Assembly: GCA_036362985.1 (NCBI GenBank)
Contig: JAYGXS010000005.1
Coordinates: 48,204,656 to 48,268,655 of the forward strand
Source: Ligula intestinalis
Lineage: Eukaryota > Platyhelminthes > Cestoda > Diphyllobothriidea > Diphyllobothriidae
Direction: 5' to 3'
Length of the DNA stretch: 64,000 bases
Of the stretch, positions 40,119 to 51,741 are shown one piece after another. The notes beneath the pieces are model-generated. The model searched no databases. It was given only the letters and a program-made list of their open reading frames with translations, and had not been told where the DNA came from. Both the position numbers and the translations under genes were made by a program. Positions within the stretch are counted from its first letter, which is position 1, and each line of letters begins with the position of its first letter.

Positions 40119-41379
40119 TAAGTATTCATCGCGTGATGAGATACGAAAGGTGGATTAGGGTCATGGCATGGAGCGACTATATGTTCAGCATTACTGTTAT
40201 AAGGGGCAGTTAAATAGGAAGATTTGGGGTTAATATTAGGCAAAGGGGAAAAGTTAGGTCCCCGATGTAGGTTACGCCCCAGATCTTTGCTCAAGACCAC
40301 CTTTAGCAGGGGAGCTATACTTTTATGTGCAAGCAACTATTTAACTCTCGACACAGTACTCGGCATATTTTCCTACTATAGTACTATTCCTTGTGTGGTA
40401 TTTATGTAGTGAGCAATTCTTGTGTAGTTAAATAATTCCGCAAGTTAAATGAACACATTCACAAATAAGAACCGTTTTTTCTAGAATTTGTTAACTGCGA
40501 CGCCATCACTATATTCGTATCTGTTATCACAGGTTTCATTCCATCCATCATGATATCAGTTTTATCCCTAGCGCAACTGTTATTTATCCGAAACTTATCC
40601 GATATTGCACAAAAAAGAGCTGTCTTGATGCCTCAGAGGCACAGATTATCTTTTGTTTCAGTTTGTTTAACGTTTTTTGATGTTGCTTTTCTGTAAGTAA
40701 TACCATATGCGTAAGATTGTTCTTCGGAAAGGTTAGGCCACCATAAATATGCACCGGAAATGAAAGCAACTTTTTTTTAAATTTGAAGGGTTTCTGATGA
40801 CATTCACGATGCGGCCCAGAATAAGAACCAACCTGTGACCGCTATCAACATTCAGTAAAACTCCGGTTCAAAGTCAGCTGACGCCTACTTACGGCACTGC
40901 AACTTGCTATTGACATTTCTATTTGCATTGCATTATTCTAACACGATACATGCGAGGAACATATCTAAATTCTGACCAAGTCATATCCAACCGGTGTTCA
41001 TTGTTGCTGCCTTTAACGCTACCGGTCGCAATTTGCAGAGCTAAAGCACACTTTCCAGCTGCTGAAAATCTACCCTTCGGCTTACTTGAAGAGTATCGTA
41101 CATTTCCGGGCAAATGAGCCGCATGGATCTAAGTATGCATAATAGCAGTCATTTGCACATTTTAAATATATCAAGTCCACCCTACGATCACGCCTAAAAT
41201 GTAAAAGCCTCGACGCTTGCATGAAGCTTAACCTCATCAACTACCAACCACATTACAACTTAATCAGTGAATGCATGCAGCACCAGATGTCGAATTAACA
41301 ATGAGTATTATAAGTTCAGTATTTAAAAGAAAAAATCCATAGGCTTATTATGCGTGCATTTCATCAACTTTTATATAAA
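40119..41379. other. no supported feature
   Basis: Intronic. Short complementary frames at 40919-41117 are strand shadows of each other. Confidence 0.5.
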
Positions 41380-41463
41380 AATTTACTATATGGCTCTCAC
41401 TGAAATATATTTCTACATTTTTGCTTACTTGGATCTCTGTGTCAAAAAGGTTGCCGACCCCTG
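41380..41463. mobile_element. hAT MITE end fragment
   Basis: GCTCTCACTGAAATATATTT ... GGTTGCCGACCCCTG. This is the reverse of the left part of the element at 41609-41820, with a canonical hAT terminus CAGGGGTCGGCAACC on the minus strand. The left end was not found. Confidence 0.6.
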
Positions 41464-41608
41464 CACTGGGAGCTAAATTCTGCAATCGATATTGTGTCCG
41501 AGTTAAAACCTCCGGTGTATGCCAAAAAACCTGATTGAGATTAAGTTAAATTAGCAAACACTATCAGTATTAGGCTAAAGGTTGCTACCATGGTAGTTCG
41601 CTCTATTG

Positions 41609-41820
41609 CAGAGGTCGGGAAACTTTGTGACTCAGACAACCAAGAAAGCAAGAATTTAGAAATTTATTTCAGTGAGAGGCACATACTATAGTTAAAAAGT
41701 GAATTTAACTAAATGTATCGGCGGTGGCACAAAATTTGAAGTTTAAAATTCCCATTTTATCTGAGAGGGCCAGATACAATCATCACATCTGGCTAACGAG
41801 ATAGAAGTTTCCAACCTCTG
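41609..41820. mobile_element. 212-bp hAT MITE with 8-bp target duplication
   Basis: Ends CAGAGGTCGGGAAAC and, inverted, CAGAGGTTGGAAAC. The flanks CTCTATTG (41601-41608) and CTCTATAG (41821-41828) agree at 7 of 8 bases. It lies 155 bp downstream (gene sense) of the donor site of the 41976-42046 exon. No transposase. Confidence 0.8.
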
Positions 41821-41975
41821 CTCTATAGGATACTGAATGCAATTTTAAAAAAGTGGTCAAAGTTGATGCTTCTTCGTTCTACCCGTCTCATGTCAGTCTT
41901 CACTACAGTAGCGATGGTCAAAGAGGCAAACAAAACGATCTTTTTTTGTAAATCTGAAAGTGCGGTGAAACTAAC

Positions 41976-42046
41976 CTGATGAAGAGCAGTTAGTCCATCC
42001 TCGTTCTGTACATCTGGATTAACACCTTCTTCGAGTAGACGCTTCA
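41976..42046 (-). CDS. PPP1R16: PPP1R16 exon: start of ankyrin repeat region
   Basis: This 71-nt exon starts in phase 1 (two bases complete a split codon) and ends in phase 0. It encodes KRLLEEGVNPDVQ followed by NEDGLTALHQ, the first recognisable ankyrin repeat of the family. The ...NEDGLTALHQ string is the hallmark of the PPP1R16 and PPP1R12 proteins. On the minus strand the acceptor is a pyrimidine-rich tract ending CGTTGCAG, and the donor is CAG|GTTAGT. The open frame continues for a while into both introns, so the longer open frame here (to 41823 and 42113) is not all coding. The next upstream exon, which should hold the PP1-docking motif, was not identified in 42-64 kb. Confidence 0.9.
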
Positions 42047-45000
42047 CTGCAACGAAAGATGAAAATTTACAAGTCATGGTTGCTGCATTATCGTTTAGAC
42101 TCGGGAAATCCAAAAAAACTGCTCAATCCAGATATCTATGAATCCCTTAAAGGCTCCGCGAAAAAAATATCCAATCATTATCCTAATTCCTTTGTTATAT
42201 TGCCTTTGAAACGTGCATACCTGTTTATCGATTTTTTGTGAAATATTCAACCATGTGCGTACGTACTGAACAAACTGCTGGTGCAGGTTCTAGCTAAAGC
42301 CCTGAAACCTGTTTCGAAGGTATTTTGTTTTGAACTGACAGAAATGCGAGGGGCCCGGCTTATCATTGAAACCTTTATAATTTCTATGTGGTTCGGATAT
42401 AGAAAATGGTACACTAAATCACATAACAACTTTAAATAACAAAACGATTACACGTTCAGATAGATTCTGATGTGGTAGGACAGAAATTTGACAAAAGCAA
42501 AATTTCTAAATAGAAATATAATCATTTGATATTTTTTACTTTGGGCGGTTTAATTGTGTTAAATACGCTAATGAGAAAGTCTGAGGCCCGGTTAATGTCA
42601 GTTCTACTGATTTTCCATTTCGTTACAAACTATTAATTAGTGTGCTTGTGCGCCATAAAACAGTAGGTATCATAGATTTAAAGAACGGATGCTGTGACAA
42701 ATAATATCGAGTGTGGATCTCGTTTTTGTTCAGTTTCTAGAGTTTACGTCAGTTTTAAATTCATTGGTTTAGGCTTAATGCTTCAGCATGGCCATATGTA
42801 GCTTAATAAGTATGGGCTCTTTCAAAGAGAGTAAAATGATGCTTCCTCTGTAATTCGATTAGTCTAGGGATTCTTTTGAAAATGATCTTTACACAACAGA
42901 TGGCATTGTGTAGAACCTGGTGGCCTAAGTGGAATTCAAGTCCATGAGAGCAAAGACGATTATTGCTTAAAACTAATTCAAAAGCGGCAGTCTCCCGATT
43001 TAGAGTACTTCATTTTAGTACATTCGTTCATGTTTTCGTTCTCATTTTAAATCTGGGATGTCTCTGACGTTGGTTTGTAGAAGCAGTAAGGCCTGGAAGG
43101 GATGGCAAACTTACAGCATAAAATAAGATACCCTTTAAATTTTCAGGCCACTTTCAGCTGGAGAAACGCTTTTACGAAACAGAAAAACATTTATTTACAA
43201 TAAAATGATTTACGGAAAATTATAAAGGAAAGGTAGCAACACTTTTTAGTGCGTGAGATCTCGCATTCTGTCACATTCACAGCATGAAGAATTTCCTTTT
43301 CAACTTAAATAATAATTTGACCCCCAGGGGAACAATTGTTAATCACTAAAACTGAAATTTCGTTTATCTGTCTTAGTTTTCGGACACAGACATATGGAGA
43401 TAAACAGCCACAGCAAGCAGTTTGATCCTCATGGGATGCGTCGATTTACACTGAACTTGGACTGCAATTCAGTATTCAGACATACAGCGTCAATCTTGAG
43501 GTGGACGGAGGGGTGGTTTACTCGGTAAATTAAATCTGCGCTTTATCACTTTACTGTGCGCTCTTTTATATGCTTATGAATATAATAAGATTATAAAAAA
43601 TCACAAAACAGATCGAAAACTCTCGATGCATCAAGTATATGGCAAGCTTACCGCCAAGTGGCGAGAGGTTACCGTTGTATGACGAATCACCAATACGGTG
43701 CAAAAACATAAAAACCATTGCCTTTGCAAAAAAATCTCCTTTTGCAGAGAGTGCCCATCACAGAGCGTGAGTATGACGCTATCAGTTAGCCCACTGGACT
43801 AGAAATAATAAATAGCCATAAAATTGTGGCCCCAATATTAATCAGATTATGCCCCCATATCAGAGTTCTGTTGAAATTTCCACACTCATTTTAGAAGAAC
43901 CTCACAGTTCTGTCCTTGTCTCCGTTAACTCCTTCAACGGAATTGATTGCACGGAAATCACCCAAGTACCTCAAACAAATGAGCAAATTCACGAAAGTTC
44001 TGTTGTGAATCCACACGTTTCAGAGCGGATACGTGGCATTACTCGAGCATAACACATTCAGGAAAATCTGAATCTGTTGGAAGTTCTCCAAATATCTTTT
44101 AGGCTTCGAAATGTGTCTGCGTATTTACCAGCGTATAGCAGTCGCGGGAAAGTCATTTGCACGGGATATTTGGTGTTTAAGAGTAAACTTTCGCTTTCTT
44201 CTTTTGGTATGCTGTTACTTTTACACAACAAACGATTTACAGGCAAGGGTAAGAGGCCATTCTAGAGCAATTTTTCTCCATATAATACCATCCTGTTTTG
44301 GCAAACTTTATGATAAAGTGAGATAAAGTCCCCAGTGAGTTCTCTTTGGTGATAGTTTCAAACCAAATAAAAATATTCAGTCGACCCATTCCACGGTTTT
44401 TCTTTCCCATTGGGTGGGAGTAAGAACCTTGTGGGGTATGCTATCTGACATTGACGATATAATAATAATACGGGGACAATCGACGTCATTCAAAGGTATA
44501 AGTATATTGTAGGTGTGCTTTTAAATAGAGCCAAAATAGGTCTGAGAACACATTTTATTCTACTCTGAAGTTCGCGGAGTTTGCTTTTATTCACAGAAAT
44601 CACATAGCAGGCTTTTTATTTTAAAATATTGTTTTGCTTAGTTCCGCAAAAAAATATTTTCAAAGCATTTGGGCGAATGGTAGGACGCGAGGCATTTAAA
44701 TGATGTTATCTCTTCTCATGGCAGTATTTAACGCTAGTTTTACGCTTTCAGGTTGGCAATCCGTGATATGGAAGTCCAAAACGTTGGCAAATTATATGCA
44801 CCAAAATTTACTAAGCTATTGACAATTATTTGTAGGCCTTTTAATAATGTGACCAAAACTTTACTTGCAATTTCATATTAGACAGAGACAACAAAATATA
44901 TGCAGGCTAGTGATTGCTGGTTATTCTACGAAATTGTCTGTTCTTTTTAAGCGGACATCGTCCGGTTTACTGTTACTTATCATGCAAACTTAAACCTCAT

Positions 45001-45149
45001 TTTTCACAGAAAACTGCCTGCATTATTTTATGCAATTCCCTTAATCTTCTAACACATTTGTATCATAGTAAAAAATGTTATAATCATCTTAGAGACATGA
45101 AGTGATATAGTAAAGCTAAAAATGTGGTCAGTTTGCAAGTTGCACCATT
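42047..45149. other. no supported feature
   Basis: Probably intron upstream (gene sense) of the 41976-42046 exon. The preceding PPP1R16 exon was looked for and not found. The open frames at 43849-44326 show no family resemblance. Confidence 0.45.
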
Positions 45150-46200
45150 TTTAAACTCAAAAGGTTAGACTTGCTTAATTCAGTTGACCCAATTGTAGAG
45201 TCGAACCCAAACAGCAGGGAAGGCTTTTGCACAACGAATGCTCTACGGCTGAGCTATGAGACTCACTGTGAATTTAATCACACTTGATCGATTTTACCCG
45301 CCCAAATAACTGCTTGTATGGAATCCACCATTAAGGAACAGTAAGTTAACTTCCAGGGCAGGATTTCGTAAAATGTAATCCTAAATCCACCAGAATAACT
45401 ACCAGGCTCACAAAATTGTTGCGGGAGGGAGTATTGGCAAATTTCCTTGATTCAGTTACACAAATTTAAAAAAATTAGCGCCATCGATGGAAGTCGAACG
45501 CAAACAGCAAGATAGGCTCTTGCGCAGCCGACGCTCTACCATTTGGCTACAAGGCTCACCGTGTGCCGTTAATTTAATTAATTAGGAGGTTTTGCAGATT
45601 TGCTTAATTTGAGTTGACCCAATTGTGAAAAAAATCAAAGCGTTTGGCAAGATTTGAAGACGCATAGTATAGGAGGCCTTTTTATGCAAAGCTAATGCTT
45701 TATTGGTTGAGCTACAAATGCCACGCAACACGCCGTAAGTTTAGTCGCGCTTGGATCGATTTTATTCACCTTACTTTACCACGTGTATGAAATTTAACCA
45801 ATATGGAACAGCAAGCTGACTGCCAAGGCAGGATTTCCTAAGCAATCATCTAGAATTCACCACACTGACCAAATGCTTGACTTCATTATTAGGAGGTTTG
45901 ACAGATTTGTTCAGTTTATGTTGACCCATTTGTTTAAAAAATCAAGGCGTTCGGCGGGATTTGAGCCCGCATAGTAGATGAGGCCTTTTTTACCTAAAGA
46001 CAATGCTCTTCCGGTTGAAATACAAATCCCAGGCAACACACAATGAGTTTAATCACACACTTGGATTGATTTTACCCGCCCAAATAACTGTTTGTATAGA
46101 ATCCACCATTAGGGAAGAGTAAGCTGACTTTCCAGGCGGGATTTCCTAAGCAGTTATCTAGAATCCACCAGAATGAATAGTAGGCTCAGCTAATTCTTAA
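45150..46200 (-). repeat. tandem array of four tRNA-derived repeat units (~310 bp)
   Basis: The units run about 45150-45450, 45451-45585 (truncated), 45586-45885 and 45886-46200, all in minus sense. Each has a body with GATTGCTTAGGAAATCCTGC-, AATGGTGGATTC- and GGGCGGGTAAAATCGATCC-like strings. It is followed by a tRNA-like head with an A box (TAGCTCAGCCGTAGAGC in the first), a B box (GGGTTCGACTC) and a tail CAATTGGGTCAAC. In the fourth unit the ends GGGATTTGTA and CGAACGCC, plus a long middle arm, still resemble a tRNA. None folds as a complete tRNA. Confidence 0.8.
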
Positions 46201-47215
46201 AGGGGGTTAGAAAATTTGTTTGTTGAAGCTATTTTTTGTCACAATATTTTGCTTCACTTCAGGTGTACACCGTTGGCACTCTCTGTAGGTGTGTGTACGT
46301 GATCCGAGCCGCAAGATACGCGGCGTTGGCAGACCTACAGTAAAAGAATGAGCACATAGCTGTGAGAATCTAGTTCGTATAATCTGAACGCCAGTTGGAT
46401 TTAAATGCTTTTGTCTGTTGTAGCCCGCACGCACACATGTATCTGCCGTGGTACACGCACGCACGCACGCAGCAGGCAAAAGCCAGGTTATTTGATTTAC
46501 GCGCTCTTTAAACAGTTAGCAATACATACGCACTCTCTCGAAGCAGCGCTTACGTAATATGCATAACACGCATCAGAAGACTGTGATTTCTCTCTCGCTC
46601 GTTTGCCAGACGGTGCTGCACCGTGGTAAAACCGTTTATCTACTCTAATCACGGCTGGCAGTTGTGTGACCTAATAGTGCTCTCTTATCCCTGAAATCGC
46701 GTTAAATTAACATTGTTGGCAAAAAAATGATTTGTAGGGCCCACTAGATACCTATTCCCTGCTCCCCGCCCAACTGCTTAAAGTATTTTGCGGTTAAACA
46801 TTTAACTCTTTGTTAGTGAGCGTAAATCAATGTGTAATTGTGGCGGAATTGATCGATCAGATTAAATTTAATAAGATTATGTTTATTTGAATATGCTAAA
46901 TAGAATTAAATTCTATCAACATAAACCTCTAGTTCGTAGATAACGAAAGCTAATCGAGGAAAAGGTGACTTTATGTAGGCGGAATTTAACGAAAATGGAA
47001 ATTCGTCCTCCTGTTGGTGAAATTTACCGAAAAATGTAAAGTCAGGGTATCGAAAATTATAACATAATTTTCTATTATAAGCCGAAGAGATTTTTCCGCG
47101 TCTATTATCATTTTAGCCACATAGTTATATGCAAAATGACATAACCGACAGCAGAGCAGGGAAACTAGGGTGGTCATTTCTGGTTTATTACTCGTTGTCA
47201 CCTAATCATACTTAA
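46201..47215. other. short (ACGC)n tract, otherwise nothing
   Basis: 46454-46470 is a CACG repeat. The rest is unremarkable AT-rich sequence. Confidence 0.5.
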
Positions 47216-47219
47216 CTTA

Positions 47220-47320
47220 AGCGTTGCCCCAGCAATTGGTACCCCGCGAACCTTGATACCCGCGACCTTGACATTTAGAATTCCAACAGCCTAACCACTG
47301 CGCCGCGGCCCCGAAATCTT
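47220..47320 (-). repeat. tRNA-Arg(TCT)-like SINE head
   Basis: On the minus strand GCGGCGCAGTGGTTAGGCTG (A box), a loop containing TTCTAA, and GGTCGCGGGTATCAAGG (B box, imperfect). It resembles the head at 6090-6164 but has a different tail. Confidence 0.55.
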
Positions 47321-47351
47321 TTCGGTATTTAATCAGGAATGCACAGTAGCA

Positions 47352-47517
47352 GAAAGGCCTACACCGACCAGGTAGAGGACACACCCGTCCGTCCATGGTG
47401 CCTTTGGAGCTTACACTCAAGCCAACGCCAGAATGAGATTAATACGTGTAAACTCAAAAGGCACCATAGACGTGCCAGTGTGTCCGCTACCTGACCGGTG
47501 TACGCTTATATGCCACC
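47352..47517. repeat. inverted repeat, ~58-bp arms
   Basis: 47352-47407 (CTACACCGACCAGGTAGAGG, ATGGTGCCTTTGG) is the inverse of 47455-47517 (CAAAAGGCACCAT, GCTACCTGACCGGTGTA). The spacer is about 47 bp. It sits right beside the tRNA-like head and may be part of the same element. Confidence 0.65.
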
Positions 47518-50500
47518 TACTTATTTATCTTTGAACCTTTCTGTAGGTCATTGGCTTTGCGCTTTAGTTGCCTGATTTACTCAAACTACTGCTATCATAT
47601 GAATGTATGACTGAATTTATCAAGTCCTGCCTGCATCTAATAGGACTCTGATACAGTCATTCAGACAAATCTTCCTGCCATTCGAGCAGTTTAACGGGCA
47701 TGTCCCATAATGTCTCCTCCTAAAATGTGCTTTCCTTTTCACTGTCCTCGGAAGATAAATAACAGATTTCGTGTTGTTTAATCCAGATGGTTGTGTACAT
47801 TTGGATCCGGCTTAACCAGACTTTGGTAATCATCTTTGTCATTTTTGGCATCTGAAATATTTCTGCATTAATCTTCCATGCGGATCACAAACAGTGGGTA
47901 GAGGAAAACTTTTGTCAGATGAAGTGTCGATAACTGCCCAGTGTGTGAAAGCGGGAGGCTAAAATACAGCTTCGCAGCTAATTCAGCCCAACTTGGTATT
48001 GCTGAAACTAATGAAACCCCCAAACTTGTTACAAGACGTGTTCTATCAAGAAACATATTATAACGCTTGTAGCCGACGCCCAGCATTGCTTTGTCCGGCG
48101 TCCTTGTTCAAGGTCACCCGCCTCAAGGTCATCCACTACCTCAGTCAGCGCCCTCAGATGCGATGACGTGCAGGCACTTGACCAACTGCCACTCGGGCAC
48201 ACACACGTGCCTCCAGCTTGTCGCGGTTCCCTTGCGTCACAAGAAAAGGTCCCCTGGCCCACCCTCGCCCGACAGATCCTAGGCCACCAGACACGACATC
48301 CCCTCGGGCAATTGTAACACACCAATAGCAAACCAATTGAACCTGCTTCGCAATCCTACTTAAGCAGCTGCCACTACTGTCTCATACTCTATGCTCTGAC
48401 TGGACGCAGTCAACACTAGCCCTGGCTTCGCCAGTGGCCACTGCCACATGAGAGAGCAATTGGGGGTTCTGTACACAATAAATCGCGCCTTCTGGTACCA
48501 CCTGCATTTTTCCTACTACCTGGAGATCTTACCTGATGATTGTATTGATTAAAATAAAACCAGTACTTAGACCACTGCACGCTTAATCCTGTGCCGACAA
48601 AATTAAATGCAAAATTTTGTCCTGCCGTACTTACTCATGGCACAGGTCTTCATGTGGAATTTTTTATGAGACCTTATAAGTCACAGTAAGTTCTCGCCGC
48701 AGATGTCACGAGGAGGTCAGTAGAATGTATGATTACACACGTACTTTAGGCTGTCCCGGTCAATGTCTCCTTTCAGTTGAAAAAAACCGGCTTCTGCAGG
48801 TTGTATTTTGCAAGCGTGACGAGCATATTCAAGGCTAAAGCGGCGAGTGCGTTAGAACGCTGTCAAAAGTATAAATGTGTCGCGTGCGTTTGGGAGCAAA
48901 GGCTAGTAAACTCGCATCGATCATGCCTTCTAACAAGTGGTCCTATTGTTTACGTAAGCAATGTGCAAAGTATATAGTTGGATAAGATTATTTCCTGTAG
49001 GTTGTCCCCAAACTGACTGAAGATGCAGTTAAATTGGTGGAGATTAAAGTAAAAAAAAGGTAATACAGCGGATGTATAAAATGTGAAAAAAGCATGTTGC
49101 CATCTTAAAGGAATAAAAGCCGCTTTCTGTGATGCCTGACCAGAGAATGCCACAAACACAATTACTTGTTACCATCCAACCTCCAGCGGATAGTCAGATG
49201 GTGACTTGATTGGCAAAATCTGAGTCAGCGGTCAAATAAACCTAGATTGGAATAGCAGAGCCTCTCCGAATGGTTTATCTTGATAACAGTTGCCTGCGAC
49301 CTGGCAGGTATTTATACGTCAAATTTCAAAATCGCTATATTTACTTACCAAGTTTATCATTGCATATGCAATATGAACATACATATATATCAGAAAGGGG
49401 GGTATGACAGCATTTGGGGGTAACTTGATACAGAAATTTTTCGGGCTTATTAGCCTTCATCAGCCAAGCATAACCCTGAACACCAGCTGGTTGGACAATA
49501 CAAGCAAACGCACTCACAGACGGCGCAGTTGGTCAACTACTGGTGTCTATCAGATGGGTCATAAGCACTTCATCGAACTGCAGTTCATCAGTGCCTCGCC
49601 ACCTGCCATTTGCTGTCACTGCTGATCGGGTATAAATATTATATATATATATATAATATATATTAACGTTTGCGCAGTAGACAAGATTAACGTTACTACG
49701 TTTACTGTTCCACCGCTCAAATTGCCGTGAACGTAGTACGTGACTATGTTCTTCCACTGGTCGTCTATGGCAGTGAGTACATGTTACTCATACTCTACCT
49801 TTCACGCACTAATCGTGTGGTAATTTTTACTTTGTAGGTGAAACCGTGTTCTATTTCTTATTTGTTTCGCGTGACTCCAATGCATCAGCGACGACTCTAA
49901 GTGTCTATGTCATGTAGGAACATAACCTGGCCGAGGGCAATCCTAAAAACGTTAAGGCAGGAGCAAGCCTTCAATCTTTAATGGCTTCCTAAATGAGTAA
50001 ATTGGAGTGTTTATGCCTGTCGGGATAAATTAGCTATGCACTGAGACCAATGTCTATTTCAGTTAAGAAATATTAAATGCCACGAATAGAAACAAATATG
50101 TGTGCCCAGGTTTTTGTTGTCTTCGTCTTCTTTACAATATTAAATGCCAGTTTCGTTAATGCAATAGGGACACATGCACTGAGAACAAAAAAGCTACTGC
50201 GATGCGTGCTTCCGCGCTGATGTGGTTGTTTGAGCTTATATCCATGGCTTTAGCAGGATGTTTGTAGACTACAGGCAGGCTAGTGAACTTCTCTGTTGGT
50301 GGGATTCTATGAAGCTAACAGCAAGGCCCTTTTATAGTCCACAACACCGCGCCTATGTGTGTGTTTGTTTGTTCCAGTTTCTCTTAGGCAACACCAGTAC
50401 TGTTATTTGCTACTTCTCTTCGGGTGTAGTGTCATCGCTCTTCTTATTATTAGTGTTTCTAGTACTATCACCCCCAGTCATAACCACAATATTCGTACCT

Positions 50501-50922
50501 TCAGCCTAGCTTTTAAGCATCTACGTAAGCTTCTCTATCGAAAGCCTTTAGCACTCCCTGAAAATCCTTCGCTGAGCGGTAAGCTGTTTTCGAGTTCGCT
50601 TTTTTTTCATTTTTCCTTCTTTCCTCTGTCTTTCTCGCTCTTCCTTTCTTCGTCACTCTCTTCTTCTCTGCTTCTTCCCTTGCTCAAATTGCTCACTTCC
50701 GGCTTGTTGTACCTTATAGCCCTGTGCCCATTGTACCTCAGGCGACCGATCAGCCAGGCGATGGCCTGTTGCTGGCGGTGGGGGAAGGGATGAGGTCTAC
50801 CTCAATATAATTAACTTGACGCACTCGAAACTATCACGGTGCGCTAAACGTCGTAGCTTTGAGGGTTGCTAATTGACGGGATAACTTGGACACCGCAGTC
50901 AGTCCAGTGTGTGTCTTGATGT
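47518..50922. other. intergenic or intronic, simple repeats only
   Basis: 48090-48520 is a GC-rich patch with an AATAAA near its right end. 49636-49665 is an (AT)n microsatellite. 50598-50695 is a long pyrimidine tract (C/T), which explains the serine/leucine/phenylalanine-rich 144-codon frame there. No gene is supported. Confidence 0.45.
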
Positions 50923-51741
50923 GTGGAGTGGGTTACAGTGGGCTGAGAATCAAGCTCAATGGCTCCTTCTTAATGTCGCCTTTATGGCGCTCTCACACAT
51001 GCGGGAGCCTACCTAGCAAGGTGGTTTTTTTGTGGCGTATTTTTCGCGCACACCACCTGCACCCTCCCCCCTCTCCAGTCTTTTTGACTTTTGTCTGAAG
51101 ATCGGGTTCAGGATTGTGGGAGTGGTCAGAGAGTTGGATAGATCCGGTGAGTCTGTGGTGACTCACGCCACATAGGCGAGCATGTCCGAAGCCTCGCTGT
51201 CGCTAACGCGTACTTCTGCACTTAGGCGACCTCGGTAACAGCTAATCAGGTCCCTCAGAGGCTAGCCTCTCTCGGTGGCGAATAGGACGCATGCACGCCT
51301 TAGTCGATGCATTCTTTCCGATCAATAATCTTTGAGGCAACCAGACAATGCCCGTTTTTGCTGCTGCCTGTTGCTGAAAACCACACTTGAATCGAGGGTG
51401 GCTCTCCTGCTCTTCGTGAGCTATCCCGAGTCAATCTACTCTCATCTATTCTCTTCTCCCTTGCTACGGCTTGTTGGAGCGCGTGGTGCCCATCGTCGAA
51501 ATCGACGGGGGAACTGTCGTGGAGTGGCTTACTGCGGACTGAGAATCAGGCTCAATGGCTCCTTCTTAATGTGGCCTTGATAATGCCCCCACGCGGGACC
51601 CTACCTAGCAAGGTGGTGCTGTTGTGGCGCCTGTTGGAGTGTATTTCGCGCACACCACCTGCACCCTCCACCCTCTCCAGTCTTTTTGACTTTTGTCTGA
51701 ACATCGGGTTCAGGATTGTGGGAGGGGTCAGAGAGAGGGAT
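50923..51741 (+). repeat. direct duplication of a ~220-bp GC-rich repeat
   Basis: 50923-51137 and 51520-51741 are about 85% alike. Anchors are CTCAATGGCTCCTTCTTAAT, CCTACCTAGCAAGGTGG, CGCACACCACCTGCACCCTC and TCTTTTTGACTTTTGTCTGA. A diverged relative lies at 25666-25850, so this is a dispersed element, not a simple local duplication. No protein. Confidence 0.75.

Noticed and set aside
48308..48520. Possible solo LTR (TGTAACAC start, AATAAA near the end)
   Set aside because: No matching CA end, no target duplication and no second copy in the window.
50359..50793. 144-codon open frame rich in Ser, Leu and Phe
   Set aside because: It runs through a pyrimidine tract (50598-50695), which gives such residues without selection. 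No domain and no splice signals.
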